Part shown: piece after piece, positions 1-9,650 of the stretch
Position numbering within the stretch: position 1 is the first letter of the stretch
Layout: the number at the start of each line of letters is the position of its first letter
From: Neoarius graeffei
Lineage: Eukaryota > Chordata > Actinopteri > Siluriformes > Ariidae
Direction: 5' to 3'
NCBI RefSeq assembly: GCF_027579695.1
Contig: NC_083579.1
Location: forward strand, 72,463,371-72,527,370
Length of the DNA stretch: 64,000 nucleotides
Position numbers and translations under genes: made by a program
Notes under the pieces: model-generated
Seen by the model: only the letters and a program-made list of their open reading frames with translations
Told to the model about the DNA's origin: nothing
The model's database searches: none

Positions 1-204
1 AGAAAAGAAAAAATATCCACTTTCAAAGCTGCTTTGAAAGACCTTGACAGAAATGTAGTGGAGTGAAAAGTATAATATTTGTCTTTTCAAATGTAGTGAA
101 GTTAAAGTCAGAAGTTTCCAAAAAAAAAAAAAGTACAGATACTCAAAAAGTGTACTTAAGTACAGAACTCAAGTAATTGTACTTCGTTACTATTCACTTT
201 TGAG
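1..204 (-). mobile_element. Truncated end of a hAT element
   Basis: The reverse complement of this stretch matches the left end of the complete hAT element at 50722-51949: the same motifs ACTTGAGT, GTACTTAAGTAC and TTCACTCCACTACATTT occur in the same order. The copy is cut by the window edge and its terminal repeat is degenerate (about 183-204). It carries no coding sequence here. Confidence 0.6.
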
Positions 205-639
205 CAGAGGTTTTCAACCTTTTCTGCTTTAATGGCCACCTATTCATACTTGTATCTAGTCGGGGCCCATTAAAAAAGGTGCCCAATTATTTTTGCTCAT
301 CCATTCTATTAGAATCTAATAATGTATTGGAAAGTGTATTAATGGGATGCAGCATCACTCCCTGTTACAGATGGGAGCCCAGAAATTAAATAAATACAAT
401 AAAAACAAACCACTTTTAATTGTCGGTATTGTATTTAAAATTGTATTGATGTACCAGAAGCCAAACCATGTACACAGGTCATTCTCAGTCAAAAGGGATT
501 AATGATCCAAAAGTGGAGTCTGGTTGATTAACACAAGAACTTATTGCTATGTTTGTGTTCAGCAAACAAACAAGTTATTAAAACCAAAGAGTACACTCAA
601 AAAAAGTGGAGATAGAAACCACTCAATGGGATTAGATCC

Positions 640-850
640 TTACATGCAAACAAAGAAGGATTTCTTCCTACGAGTTGGAAAATTATCCATCCGTTGAGTT
701 CCCCGACATTTCAAACTACCTGGTGCTGCAGACATCATTCTACACGGACACACAGATGAAAGCCTGGAAGAGCATGGAGGAGTGTAACTTTTTATATGTG
801 GCTGGGTTAAAGACCTGGGGATCAGGACACTACAAGGTAGATGGCGGTAG
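640..850 (+). pseudogene. Exon relic of an uncharacterised vertebrate/TE protein family
   Basis: The reading frame from 675 contains VEFPDISNYLVLQTSFYTD followed by QMKAWKSMEECNF. This lines up with the conceptual translations of the exon relics at 1960-2205 (IEYTDIAFYLV) and 47600-47960 (QMKAYKSMEAYNFFVSGWV), so all three descend from one protein family. From memory this N-terminal block resembles fish proteins that also carry THAP, SWIM or YqaJ-nuclease domains; that assignment is not verified. The frame then runs into repeat sequence at 880, so no functional protein is expected. Confidence 0.5.
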
Positions 851-879
851 ACAGATCCAAGTGCAGGAAGAGTGTTTAT

Positions 880-1240
880 TAGCAGGCGTCAAGTTTATTT
901 GTATAGCGCTTTGAACAACAGACACTGTCACAAAGCAGCTTTACAGAGAATTAAAGACTTTAAAGATGAGCTAATTTTATCCCTAGTTTATCCCCAATGA
1001 GTAAGCATGTGGCGACGGTGGTGACGAAAAACTCCCTCAGACAACATGAGGAAGAAACCTCAAAAGTGAACCCATCCTCATTTGGGTGATGACAGATAAC
1101 ATGATTATAAATAATTTGCTTCTATAACTGTGTTCTATAGAGTCACAAAGTATAACTGTGAAACCATTATTGTTTGAACATGAAGTCTGTTTTCTTGAAG
1201 TTATAAACTGTTCACTGATGGAAACTTGAGTGCAAAACAG
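880..1240 (+). repeat. Dispersed fish repeat (TCAAGTTTATTTGTATAGCGC family)
   Basis: The unit begins GTCAAGTTTATTTGTATAGCG and contains CAAAGCAGCTTTACAGA, TATCCCCAATGAG and AACTCCCTCAGACAAC. The same ordered blocks occur at 5263-5560 (plus) and 10778-11165 (minus), so this is an interspersed repeat with at least three copies here. No coding potential is seen. It may be the 3' end of a LINE or a SINE; the sequence does not decide. Confidence 0.75.
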
Positions 1241-1959
1241 TTCATGACAACCGCAGTCCTAAAGTAGCAAGTCGACTGTAGTCCTCAGACATAAATGCAT
1301 TACTGTAAGTGTCCAGAGCGTCTTCCAAGTGTTTTTTTTTTAACAAAAGCAGAATCATAAAGCAGAGTATTTAAACAGTGTTATAAACATGGCTAGAAAC
1401 AAACATGACAGTGATAATGATAACACTTCGCAAAGTCTCTGTGAAAACAGCGTCCATATCTGTGCATGCTGATTGCGCTCAAATCAGTATCAGGTGTTTC
1501 CTATAATGACCGAGTCCCAAGAGTGTGCACAAAGTGCTCCATGAGCGTGCACGGCTGCTCGAGCTGCACCAGACTCAAGTGCGCATAGGTGCAACAGTCA
1601 AGTGTTCACCTACTGTTTGACCACAACTTTTAGCTTATACTGTATGTATAGCGCCATCAAAATGCCTCATTTTCATCAATAACCCATCACAAGCTGTAAT
1701 GTGACCGTAGGCGGATGTGACGTCAGATGCAACCCAGCAAGTGTACCCTACTATGAGTAAAAATTTGCTTCAACTTGAAAAAAAAATTGCAGCTCACTAC
1801 CATAGATGGTGCTTCTAACCACTAATAGACTGTGGCCCAGTGGTTGAGAAACACTGGTACAGTATATAGTATGTATATATACATGATTTGCAACCACGTG
1901 ATCAAAACATGCTACGTCATGAGCGTCCACCATGATGGTGGATATACAAAGCAACTAGG

Positions 1960-2311
1960 ATGGCAGCCGCTGAAAGCATGGCTGAAAACAATGCTGAATT
2001 TTCTCAGTATTATCACGATTTGAACGGTCGAGCGAAGGTTTGATGCAAAGAGAAGATAGATATATGTGGTTTTGACCCATATTATTTAAAAAAGTCAGAT
2101 TTTTTTGGGCATAAGATGCTTCTACCAACCATCGAGTACACAGATATCGCATTCTATCTGGTTTAGCAGACTTCGTTGTTTGACAAATCTTAAATGAAGG
2201 CTTATACGTCTATGAAAGCCTATAACTTCTTTGTCTATGGATGGGTAAATAAATACCTTATTAATTAAACCAGTCAGTGATGGCGATGCAGTTGTACTTG
2301 CAAGGGTAAGT
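1960..2311 (+). pseudogene. Decayed N-terminal exon, family of the 640-850 relic
   Basis: Translation from the ATG near 1960 gives a short acidic N-terminus ending in EFSQY, then a stop, then CKEKIDICGFDPYYLKKSDF and IEYTDIAFYLV before another stop. The homologous exon at 47590-47964 is less broken (ARAKIRYKEKIDICGFDPYY). Both end at a GGGTAAGTT-like splice donor (here near 2308), suggesting a first exon of a spliced gene. At least two nonsense codons and a frameshift rule out function. Confidence 0.55.
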
Positions 2312-2554
2312 TAGGGCTTCTTTTGCATTTAGTTTACTTCTATGTGTGAACAACAGACGAAGTGTGAAATTTTGACAAGTCTCTAGCTTTATGGCTCACA
2401 AATCACATTTCAATTTATTTCAGGTCAACCACTCTAAAATTATAACAACAACCGAGTGAACCACGACAAGAGAACACTCATTTTATAGCAAGATTCTAGC
2501 AAAACAAAATAAAATTCTTCCATGATATTATCGAGGAAGCTTTTGAATCTCACC

Positions 2555-2824
2555 TCAGATAAAATGATCACTGCAAACATGAGCTGTTTTGGTTTGAGCC
2601 TCTGTTAGATCAGCCCTGATGATGTTATTCAGCCGTGTTCGTCTCCTCTCCATACTAAGCCTCAGAGTTTCCTCGCCCTCTTTCCGAATCATGGATGGAA
2701 TTCTAAAAAATCGGAACGTACCACGGTCTCGAGTAGTGTTATGACCATGACCATATACAGCACAAAGATATGGCATAGTTAAAAGAATGCTTAAAGCAGT
2801 GGAAAAACAAAGAGAGTTGCACAC
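2555..2824 (-). pseudogene. THAP zinc-finger ORF, transposase-type N-terminus
   Basis: The 89-residue frame contains PYLCAVYGHGHN, then GTFRFFRIPSMIRKEGEE and finally AHVCSDHFI. This is the order of the THAP C2CH finger: N-terminal Cys, an F-x-F-P-like core, then a C-x2-HF block. THAP domains bind DNA and occur in P-element and Kolobok transposases and in host THAP proteins. The second zinc-ligand Cys of the N-terminal pair is changed to His here, whereas the copy at 45590-45762 keeps VYGCDHN. The frame stops right after HFI, at what may have been an exon end. Confidence 0.65.
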
Positions 2825-2895
2825 GCATGACTATGTTTTGTATGGAATGTTGCTTGACTCCGCATTTGTATTTCCACCAACATGGCTGGCATCAG

Positions 2896-3279
2896 GGGCG
2901 GCACGGTGGCGTAGTGGTTAGCGCTGTCACCTCACAGCAAGAAGGTCCGGGTTCGAGCCCCGTGGCCGGCGAGGGCCTTTCTGTGCGGAGTTTGCATGTT
3001 CTCCCCGTGTCCGCGTGGGTTTCCTCCGGGTGCTCCGGTTTCCCCCACAGTCCAAAGACATGCAGGTTAGGTTAACTGGTGACTCTAAATTGACCATAGG
3101 TGTGAATGTGAGTGTGAATGGTTGTCTGTGTCTATGTGTCAGCCCTGTGATGACCTGGCGACTTGTCCAGGGTGTACCCCGCCTTTCGCCCGTAGTCAGC
3201 TGGGATAGGCTCCAGCTTGCCTGCGACCCTGTAGAAGGATAAAGCGGCTAGAGATAATGTGATGTGATGTGATGTGATG
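2896..3279 (+). repeat. tRNA-derived SINE, copy 1 (tandem pair)
   Basis: Full-length copy of the main SINE family of the window. The head carries a pol III A box (TGGCGTAGTGG) and B box (GGTTCGAGCCC) like a tRNA. A central region contains CAAAGACATGCAGG and the 3' part GGGATAGGCTCCAGC. The tail is a short GATGT/GATGAG repeat. It resembles the fish Mermaid/V-SINE type; the exact family name is not certain. It is preceded by ATGGCTGGCATCAG, which recurs before copy 2. Confidence 0.9.
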
Positions 3280-3290
3280 GCTGGCATCAG

Positions 3291-3646
3291 GGGCGGCACG
3301 GTGGCGTAGTGGTTAGCGCTGTCACCTCACAGCAAGAAGGTCCGGGTTCGAGCCCCGTGGCCGGCGAGGGCCTTTCTGTGCGGAGTTTGCATGTTGTCCA
3401 TGTGGGTTTCCTCTGGGTGCTCCGGTTTCCCCCACAGTCCAAAGACATGCAGGTTAGGTTAACTGGTGACTCTAAATTGACCGTAGGTGTGAATGTGAGT
3501 GTGAATGGTTGTCTGTGTCTATGTGTCAGCCCTGTGATGACCTGGCGACTTGTCCAGGGTGTACCCCGCCTTTCACCCGGAGTCAGCTGGGATAGGCTCC
3601 AGCTTGCCTGCGACCCTGTAGAACAGGATAAAGTGGCTAGAGGTAA
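3291..3646 (+). repeat. tRNA-derived SINE, copy 2 (tandem pair)
   Basis: It follows copy 1 after a repeated GGCTGGCATCAG. It shares with copy 1 the variants GTGGCGTAGTGG and CTGTCACCTCAC, not seen in the other full copies, so it arose by duplication of copy 1. It has lost about 17 bases around CATGTTGTCCATGTGGG. Confidence 0.9.
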
Positions 3647-3923
3647 TGATGGCCGACATCCGGGTTTCTATTTTGCTTTGACGTCACTTGCAAGTCAAGG
3701 ATTGAAGAGTGACCTTACTGTTCCACTGGAAGATAGATGTACTCAAAAGGATTTATAACTACAGGGCCTCGTAATAGTAACAAAGCAAATAACAAATACA
3801 ATTTTGTGAAAATATGGTCATCAATTATGACTTTGTGGAAATATAACACAGTTCATGTTGAGATGCTGAACATTTATTGTGTCATACTGCCCCCTTTGGT
3901 TCATTTACTTTTGCTCCTGAATG

Positions 3924-3962
3924 AGTTTTTGTACAGCTCTGCCCTGTGGTTATAACACTGTG
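3924..3962 (-). promoter_or_regulatory. V(D)J recombination signal, 23-bp spacer (TRBV copy 1)
   Basis: On the minus strand the V exon ends ...GTGAGTGAA and is followed at once by the consensus heptamer CACAGTG (3956-3962), a spacer of exactly 23 bases (3933-3955) and the nonamer ACAAAAACT (3924-3932). This is the RAG1/2 target that joins the segment to a 12-spacer element. Confidence 0.92.
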
Positions 3963-4414
3963 TTCACTCACAGCACAGAGATACACAGCGATGTCATTAT
4001 AATCCACATCCTTCACTGTGAAGAAGCCTCTCTCAGCAACTGTTTTATTGACTGAAAATTTACTCTGGTTGAACTTTCCAAAATCTGGAGTGCTATAGGT
4101 GGGACTGTACACTATGAGCTCCATGCTCTCTCCTTGATACTGACGGAACCAGTACATCCGATTGTAACTTGAACCCTTTGTGTGTGAGCAGTTCATTGTG
4201 GCTGATTGGCCCAGTTTAGCCCAGAGCATACTGGGCTGAGAGACATCATTTCCCCCTGCAACTCCTATAGACAAATAAGAAATTATTTATTGTCTTATTT
4301 TGGTTTATAGGAACGTACAGCAGTAATATTATTCCACTAATCATCACGCAAACTCTTTCAGTTACCTTGAATCCAGTAAAGTGACTGAAAAATGACTAGA
4401 ACGCTGATCATCAT
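3963..4414 (-). CDS. T-cell receptor beta variable segment (TRBV), copy 1
   Basis: Two exons. The leader exon 4366-4414 encodes MMISVLVIFQSLYWIQ, a hydrophobic signal peptide, and ends in a GTAAC donor. The intron is 101 bp with acceptor CTATAG. The V exon is 3963-4264 (302 nt, phase 1). The Ig V domain shows the first Cys in NCSHTKGSSY, the core Trp in MYWFRQYQ, and the second Cys in DIAVYLCAVSE just before the recombination signal. YWFRQ, ESMELIVY, FTVKD and CAVS are typical of fish TRBV; TRAV is less likely. No stop or frameshift is seen. The product would form the variable domain of a surface T-cell receptor after joining to D, J and C segments outside the window. Confidence 0.87.
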
Positions 4415-4477
4415 AGCTCTTGATAATGAGACGACAGACTGAACTAAGACTTGATAAGATTATTTAGATTCTAGTCA

Positions 4478-4500
4478 GTGATGCATAACGTAACATCACG
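4478..4500 (-). promoter_or_regulatory. CRE/decamer-like element upstream of TRBV copy 1
   Basis: About 65-85 bp upstream of the leader ATG the minus strand reads CGTGATGTTACGTTATGCAT. TCR V-beta promoters are known to carry a conserved CRE-like decamer. Copy 2 has the better TTACGTCA at 8371-8378, and copy 3 has ATTACATCA at 11950-11958. The role is inferred from position and resemblance only. Confidence 0.4.
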
Positions 4501-4879
4501 TCCCCACCCACAGAGACAGTGTAAAAATTTGCCATTTATACTCCTTGCATATCACTCAATATTTAACCACCCGTTACTGTAAGAGGTAGAGTTTATTTAT
4601 CTTCGTAGTGTCTGGTTTTGGTTTATGGCAGATATGTTTTTGAAATTGTGGTCATGCAGATGTTTCTGAGATCTTCATTGTACTTGCAGTTGTACAACTT
4701 CATTAACAATATTTAAGAAAGGACTATTTTACATCTGATAATAACCAATATAAATAGAAGTAGAAATAAATATGGCTACATCTCTGAGGATTGTTACTCT
4801 GGCACAAACAGTGAAACATTCAGAACGTGGATTGTGGTAGCTTGTGTTGATGACCGTGAGATGTTGTGTTTTGGCAGTG

Positions 4880-5260
4880 AAAATATCATTAAAATATCTA
4901 ACGTTTTCATCTTTGTAATAAAAGGGGGGGGGGGGGGGTATTTCTGGTTTTCATGTATTTTGAACATGCACTGCATTAAAAAGGTGGGATTTTCGTCACT
5001 GAATGGACTGTAGGCCGATTCTGCACCTGCTTGAGGTTAACATGAATTAATGATTCCTGATCTCCCATTGCTGAAATTATAGTCATAGCTGGATAACACA
5101 CCAATTTGTGTGTAAGTTAGCTTATGGCATTGAACTGTTACAATTTTACCTTAGCTTGATTTCTGTTACAGCAACCCTAAATCTCGCAACGACTTCAGCT
5201 GACTGATTGGCGCTGCACAGAGCTTTCTCTTGCTAGCATTGGCCGCAGTAGGCTACGGTC
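4880..5260. other. AT-rich spacer with G tract, no gene seen
   Basis: The interval contains a G homopolymer of roughly 18 bases (4922-4939) and otherwise unremarkable AT-rich DNA. No repeat family, splice-framed exon or RNA gene was recognised. Confidence 0.6.
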
Positions 5261-5262
5261 AA

Positions 5263-5560
5263 GTCAAGTCAAGTTTATTTTTATAGCGTTTTTAACAATA
5301 GACACTGTCACAAAGCAGCTTTACAGAATTTTAGTGACTTTAAACATGAGCTAATTTTATCCCTAATCTATCCCCAATGAGCAAGCCTATGGCAATGGTG
5401 GCAAGGAAAAACTCCCTCAGGCGACATAAGGAAGAAACCTCGAGAAAAACCAGAGTCAAAAGGGAACCCATCCTCATTTAGGTGATAACAGATAGCAGGA
5501 TTATAACATTTTTAACAGTTTTAACATCAAGTCCGTTTTAACATGAAGTCTGTTTTATGG
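5263..5560 (+). repeat. Dispersed fish repeat, same family as 880-1240
   Basis: It starts with GGTCAAGTCAAGTCAAGTTT and shares CAAAGCAGCTTTACAGA, CCCCAATGAGCAAGCC and GAAGAAACCTCGAG with the other copies. It ends in AT-rich sequence near 5560. Confidence 0.75.
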
Positions 5561-6920
5561 TTTGTTAGGTCAACCGCTACATCTCAATACAGTGTGACAA
5601 GCCCTGTCATGTCATATACACCATCGCAAAACGTAGCTTACACATTTAAAGGCTAAATAACAGATGACAAACAAGGTCACTCAGAAAAGACTACAGGAAA
5701 AGACCTCCAGTTCGCCCGTCCAGGAGCGAATGAAGTGATCTGTCAAAGCTGAATGAATGATTTTAGCTTTAGTAAAGATTCTAGCGGTCTGCTAAAAAGT
5801 TGCTCCTCAGCTCCACCAATCAAAATACTGGAAAGGCTCTCACCAGAGGTGTTCCAGGGGCGGATCCAAAGGCCTCTGGAAGCTCTGCAGTTTTTAAATG
5901 CCCAGAGATGCCTTTTGAGCTGTCAGAGACATGTTGTAAATGAAATCTCTTAAAGAAAATTACTGTATCAAAAATATTTTTCAAAAGTAGGAACTTTCAA
6001 AAGCATCTTATTATTCACCGAAAATGATATTTTCAGAGTTGCAGGTATATGTGTCGAATATAATTACAACTGATATATGGTAACCTTTATGAAAGGTTAT
6101 AATTATATTGTCGTATAATTCATTACCACATGACACACTACAGTGTAGTACACTGACCACAAAACATCTGATATCACTAAATTATTACTATTTTCACAAC
6201 TGCAATCTGAGCGTAAACTGAGGTAATGTAAGTGGCCACTTAAGACGGAACTTAATATCGAGATAACTATAAACAAAGACTGCAAGAGTTGCATGTCTGT
6301 AATACAAAGTCAGTAACTGCAATCTGAGCATCTGAGTCTAATAAACTGAGATAATGATAAAATGATTGTGTGAGTTACATATGAATAAGTCCTATAATAA
6401 GTCTTAGTTCCCAAGACTCAGGGGATTTCAAGCATATTTTCTTCAGATCCGTTGCAAAAATTAACATCTCTATCCAGCCGCTGTCATAAAAACCAAAGTG
6501 AGGATCCACCCCAAAATGGCACATGCCCCATGTACATACACAGGGTATAGTGAGTACAGGGATACCCTATTAATTAATACGAGCAGTAGCTGGACAGCCG
6601 ACACGTGTGTGTGTGTGTGTGTGTGTGTACGCAGTGAGCCTGTTGCAGCATCTTATCATTTTGGCTTGTGAACATGCGTGTTAATGATACCATGAACATA
6701 AAAGGATGGTAGCCACCCTTTACATGCAGTCTACAGTGCAGTCCAGGAATACATTATGTTATTATGCCGATGCACGAAGTTCTTGCATCCTGTTAAAATC
6801 CAGCAGGACTCGCCCAGCTTGCTTTTCACTGCATTCGTGTCACGAGTGAACAAACCTAAGCTAGGATCTACTATTAAATACAACTGTGTACTGTAAACTC
6901 TTCAGCTCAATCCCATTTAA
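5560..6920. other. Intergenic region with a (TG)n microsatellite
   Basis: No gene was recognised. The only clear structure is a TG dinucleotide run at about 6605-6628. Short open frames here show no family signature and look like chance. Confidence 0.6.
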
Positions 6921-6925
6921 CTATT

Positions 6926-7296
6926 CTCATCTCATCTCATTAACTCTAGCCGCTTTATCCTGTTCTACAGGGTCGCAGGCAAGCTGGAGCCTATCCCAGC
7001 TGACTACGGGCGAGAGGCGGGGTACACCCTGGACAAGTCACCAGGTCATCACAGGGCTGACACATAGACACAGACAACCATTCACACTCACATTCACACC
7101 TACGGTCAATTTAGAGTCACCAGTTAACCTAACCTGCATGTCTTTGGACTGTGGAGAAAACCGGAGCACCCGGAGGAAACCCACACGGACAACATGCAAA
7201 CTCCCCACAGAAAGGCCCTCGCCAGCCACGGGGCTCGAATCCAGGACCTTCTTGCTGTGAGGCGACAGCGCTAACCACTACACCACCGTGCCGCCC
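6926..7296 (-). repeat. tRNA-derived SINE, minus strand
   Basis: Full-length copy from a CTCATCTCATCTCATT tail to the tRNA-like head ending in GCCGCC. It is flanked by AACTATT on both sides, consistent with a target-site duplication. Confidence 0.9.
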
Positions 7297-7539
7297 ATAA
7301 AACTATTTATTTTGTATATTTTTTAAACCTTATAAAATAAATAAAAAAAACACCAGCATATCTCGATATCTGTAATACTAAAACTTTTTTTTTTATGGGA
7401 GAGGCCTGCTGGGTAACCCCCCATCCATGCCAGTGTTCTAAAACATCTGTGCTATCTGCCTGAGCCCGTCTTAAAGTGATCCACAAAACAATACACGAGG
7501 TGTCTGCTGAAATCTGGTAGATGTCTGATTTATTTTGTT

Positions 7540-7683
7540 GTTGTTTTTTTCCAGTCTTTTTTTTTTTCGGGTTTGTCGGTCATGGTTAAAAACTGGGACA
7601 TTTCTGGGGACAGCTCCAGCCGGGGACATGCCACCAAAAACGGGGACTGTCCCTGGAAAACAGGGACATCTTATCACCCTATG
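7540..7683. repeat. Possible dispersed GGGGAC-rich repeat
   Basis: The stretch contains repeated GGGACA/GGGGAC words (ACTGGGACATTTCTGGGGAC, CGGGGACTGTCCCTGG) ending at CATCTTATCACCCTATGA. This looks like a dispersed element end, but no second copy is present in the window. Confidence 0.3.
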
Positions 7684-7808
7684 ATATTAAGAATTTTGAA
7701 AGAATAGGATTCCTTCTCGTACACTGGCCATATAAAAGATGCATAAGAGGCTGGAGATTTGTTGTGTCATACTGCCCCCTTTGGTTCATTTACTTTTGCT
7801 CCTGACTG

Positions 7809-7847
7809 AGTTTTTGTACAGCTCTGCCCTGTGGTTATAACACTGTG
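7809..7847 (-). promoter_or_regulatory. V(D)J recombination signal, 23-bp spacer (TRBV copy 2)
   Basis: Heptamer CACAGTG at 7841-7847, spacer of 23 bases at 7818-7840, nonamer ACAAAAACT at 7809-7817, identical in structure to copies 1 and 3. Confidence 0.92.
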
Positions 7848-8296
7848 TTCACTCACAGCACAGAAATACACAGCGATGTCATTATAATCCACATCCTTCA
7901 CTGTGAAGAAGCCTCTCTCAGCAACTGTTTTATTGACTGAAAATTTACTCTGGTTGAACTTTCCAAAATCTGGAGTGCTATAGGTGGGACTGTACACTAT
8001 GAGCTCCATGCTCTCTCCTTGATACTGACGGAACCAGTACATCCGATCGTAACCTGAACCCTTTGTGTGTGAGCAGTTCATTGTGGCTGATTGGCCCAGT
8101 TTAGCCCAGAGCATACTGGGCTGAGAGACATCATTTCCCCCTGCAACTCCTATAGACAAATAAGAAATTATTTATTGTCTTATTTTTGTTTATAGGAACG
8201 TACAGCAGTAATATTATTCCACTGATCATCACGCAAACTCTTTCAGTTACCTTGAATCCAGTAAAGTAACTGAAAAATGACTAGAACGCTGATCAT
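7848..8296 (-). CDS. T-cell receptor beta variable segment (TRBV), copy 2
   Basis: The leader exon 8251-8296 encodes MISVLVIFQLLYWIQ; copy 1 has an extra in-frame ATG before this. The intron is 101 bp and the V exon is 7848-8149 (302 nt). The V domain keeps the two Cys (NCSH, YFCAVSE) and the Trp (MYWFRQ). Against copy 1 the V exon differs at only three bases seen by eye, all changing amino acids: two in CDR1 (GSSYN to GSGYD) and Leu to Phe in VYLC/VYFC. The flanks to about 8750 also match copy 1 closely. It appears intact and usable for V-to-DJ joining. Confidence 0.87.
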
Positions 8297-8784
8297 TGTG
8301 ACTCTTAATAATGAGACGACAGACTGAACTAAGACTTGATAAGATTATTTAGATTCTAGTCAGTGATGCATGACGTAACATCACGTCCCCACCCACAGAG
8401 ACAGTGTAAAAATTTACCATTTATACTCCTTGCATATCACTCAATATTTAACTACCCGTTACTGTAAGAGGTAGAGTTTATTTATCTTCGTAGTGTCTGG
8501 TTTTGGTTTATGGCAGATATGTTTTTGAAATTGTGGTCATGCAGATGTTTCTGAGCTCTTCATTGTAATTGCAGTTGTACAGCTTCACTAACAATATTTA
8601 AGAAACGACTATTTTACATCTGATAATAACCAAAATAAATAGAAGTAGAAATAAATATGGCTGAGGACTGTATCTCTGGCACAAACAGTGAAACATTCAG
8701 AACATGGATTGTGGTAGCTTGTGTTGATGACCGTGAGATGCTGTGTTTTGGAACTCACTAGACAAAAAATGTACCGTATGCTGT

Positions 8785-9230
8785 AGGAGTCAAAAGTTTG
8801 AACACACCAAATAATTCAATGTTTTTTCTTTATTTTTATTTATTAAAAGACACTCCATGTCTTAATGTAATTATGGATGTCATTTCTCTTTACTTAGTTT
8901 ATCAGTTCTTGACATAATATGGATTACTACAGTTGTTGAATAGGGTTATTTACTGTATTTTTATTATTTACTGTTTTTTATTACTTACTGTTTGTTCCCA
9001 AGCAAATTAAGAAGGCAAGAAATTGCACTAATTCACTTTTGACGAGGCCACACCTGTTAAGTGAAAAGCATTCCAGGTGACTACCTCATGAAGCTGGTTA
9101 AGATAACGCCAATAGTGTGTAAAGTGTCATCAAGGTAAATGCTGCTACTTTGAAGAATCTAAAATATGAAACATATTTTGTTTTTCACACTTTTTTCACT
9201 TTGGAGCTGCTGATTTATGATTTGCACCAC
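8785..9230. mobile_element. Decayed Tc1-like terminal fragment
   Basis: The blocks GTCAAAAGTTTGAACACACC and CTACTTTGAAGAATCTAAAA are recognisable from one widespread fish Tc1 lineage (terminal repeat and subterminal region). No transposase remains. The boundaries are approximate because the right terminus is not clear. Confidence 0.45.
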
Positions 9231-9476
9231 TGTTATGCATTTTAACATCCAATCACAAGGCAGGTTTCCATTAACCAGTACATCCAACTGTAAGCTGAAA
9301 ATCTGGGCTGGTTTTCAAAAGGCACCAAGGCAGAACTTGCTCCGTACCAACACCAATACCATCTTAGTAGAAAAGAGTTATCTGATTTCACAATTTAGAT
9401 TAGGTTCAGACACAACATCAGGACTCAGACACAGTATCAGTGTTTAAGTCTAAGCTGAAACCATATCTGTTTAGTC

Positions 9477-9650
9477 AATCAATCAATCCATCCATCCATC
9501 CATCCATCCATCCATCCATCCATCATTTGTAGCCACTTATCCTGTTCTACAGGGTCGCAGGCAAGCTGGAGCCTATCCCAGCTGACCATGGGCGAGAGGC
9601 AGGGTACACCAGGGTACACAAGTCGCCATGTTATCGCAGGGCTGAGACCT
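9477..9650 (-). repeat. SINE fragment with (ATCC)n tail
   Basis: An ATCC simple repeat (9484-9525) precedes the 3' part of the SINE (CAGGCAAGCTGGAGCC, GGCGAGAGGCAGGGTACACC) on the minus strand. The head is missing, so this is a 5'-truncated copy of the subfamily with a GGAT tail rather than a GATGAG tail. Confidence 0.75.

Larger units (their letters stand above)
205..1856. mobile_element. Candidate hAT/Charlie-like element with inverted ends
   Basis: The left end reads CAGAGGTTTTCAACC and the reverse complement of the right end reads CAGTGTTTCTCAACC. These resemble the CAGTGGTTCTCAAC termini of vertebrate hAT-Charlie elements. No convincing 8-bp target duplication is visible, so the pairing of the two ends is an inference. 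The interval holds the coding relic at 640-830 and a dispersed repeat at 880-1240. The rest (205-640, 1240-1800) is AT-rich with no recognisable gene. Confidence 0.35.
1878..3700. mobile_element. TIR element with THAP ORF, interrupted by two SINEs
   Basis: The ends are imperfect inverted repeats. The left reads GATTTGCAACCACGTGATC and continues to GGTGGATATACAAAG. The right, reverse-complemented, reads GACTTGCAAGTGACGTCAAA and continues to the same GGTGGA-ATACAAA block. A second copy lies inverted at 45382-48035. Two decayed coding pieces start just inside opposite ends and point inward. The right arm is split by the SINE pair at 2896-3646. THAP domains plus TIRs recall P-element or Kolobok transposons, but the superfamily and target duplication could not be fixed. 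Confidence 0.55.

Noticed and set aside
2896-2970. tRNA gene candidate (A box, B box, GGTTCGAGCCC)
   Set aside because: It is the tRNA-like head of the SINE; it does not fold into a complete cloverleaf with a matching acceptor stem and recurs at every SINE.
2827-3758. Open frames of 75-150 codons across SINEs (MVSAVTSQQEG..., MSLDCGGNRSTRRKP... and relatives), seen in all 21 copies
   Set aside because: They are reading frames of the SINE on either strand; the same peptide appears wherever the SINE does and the element is a pol III-type non-coding retroposon.
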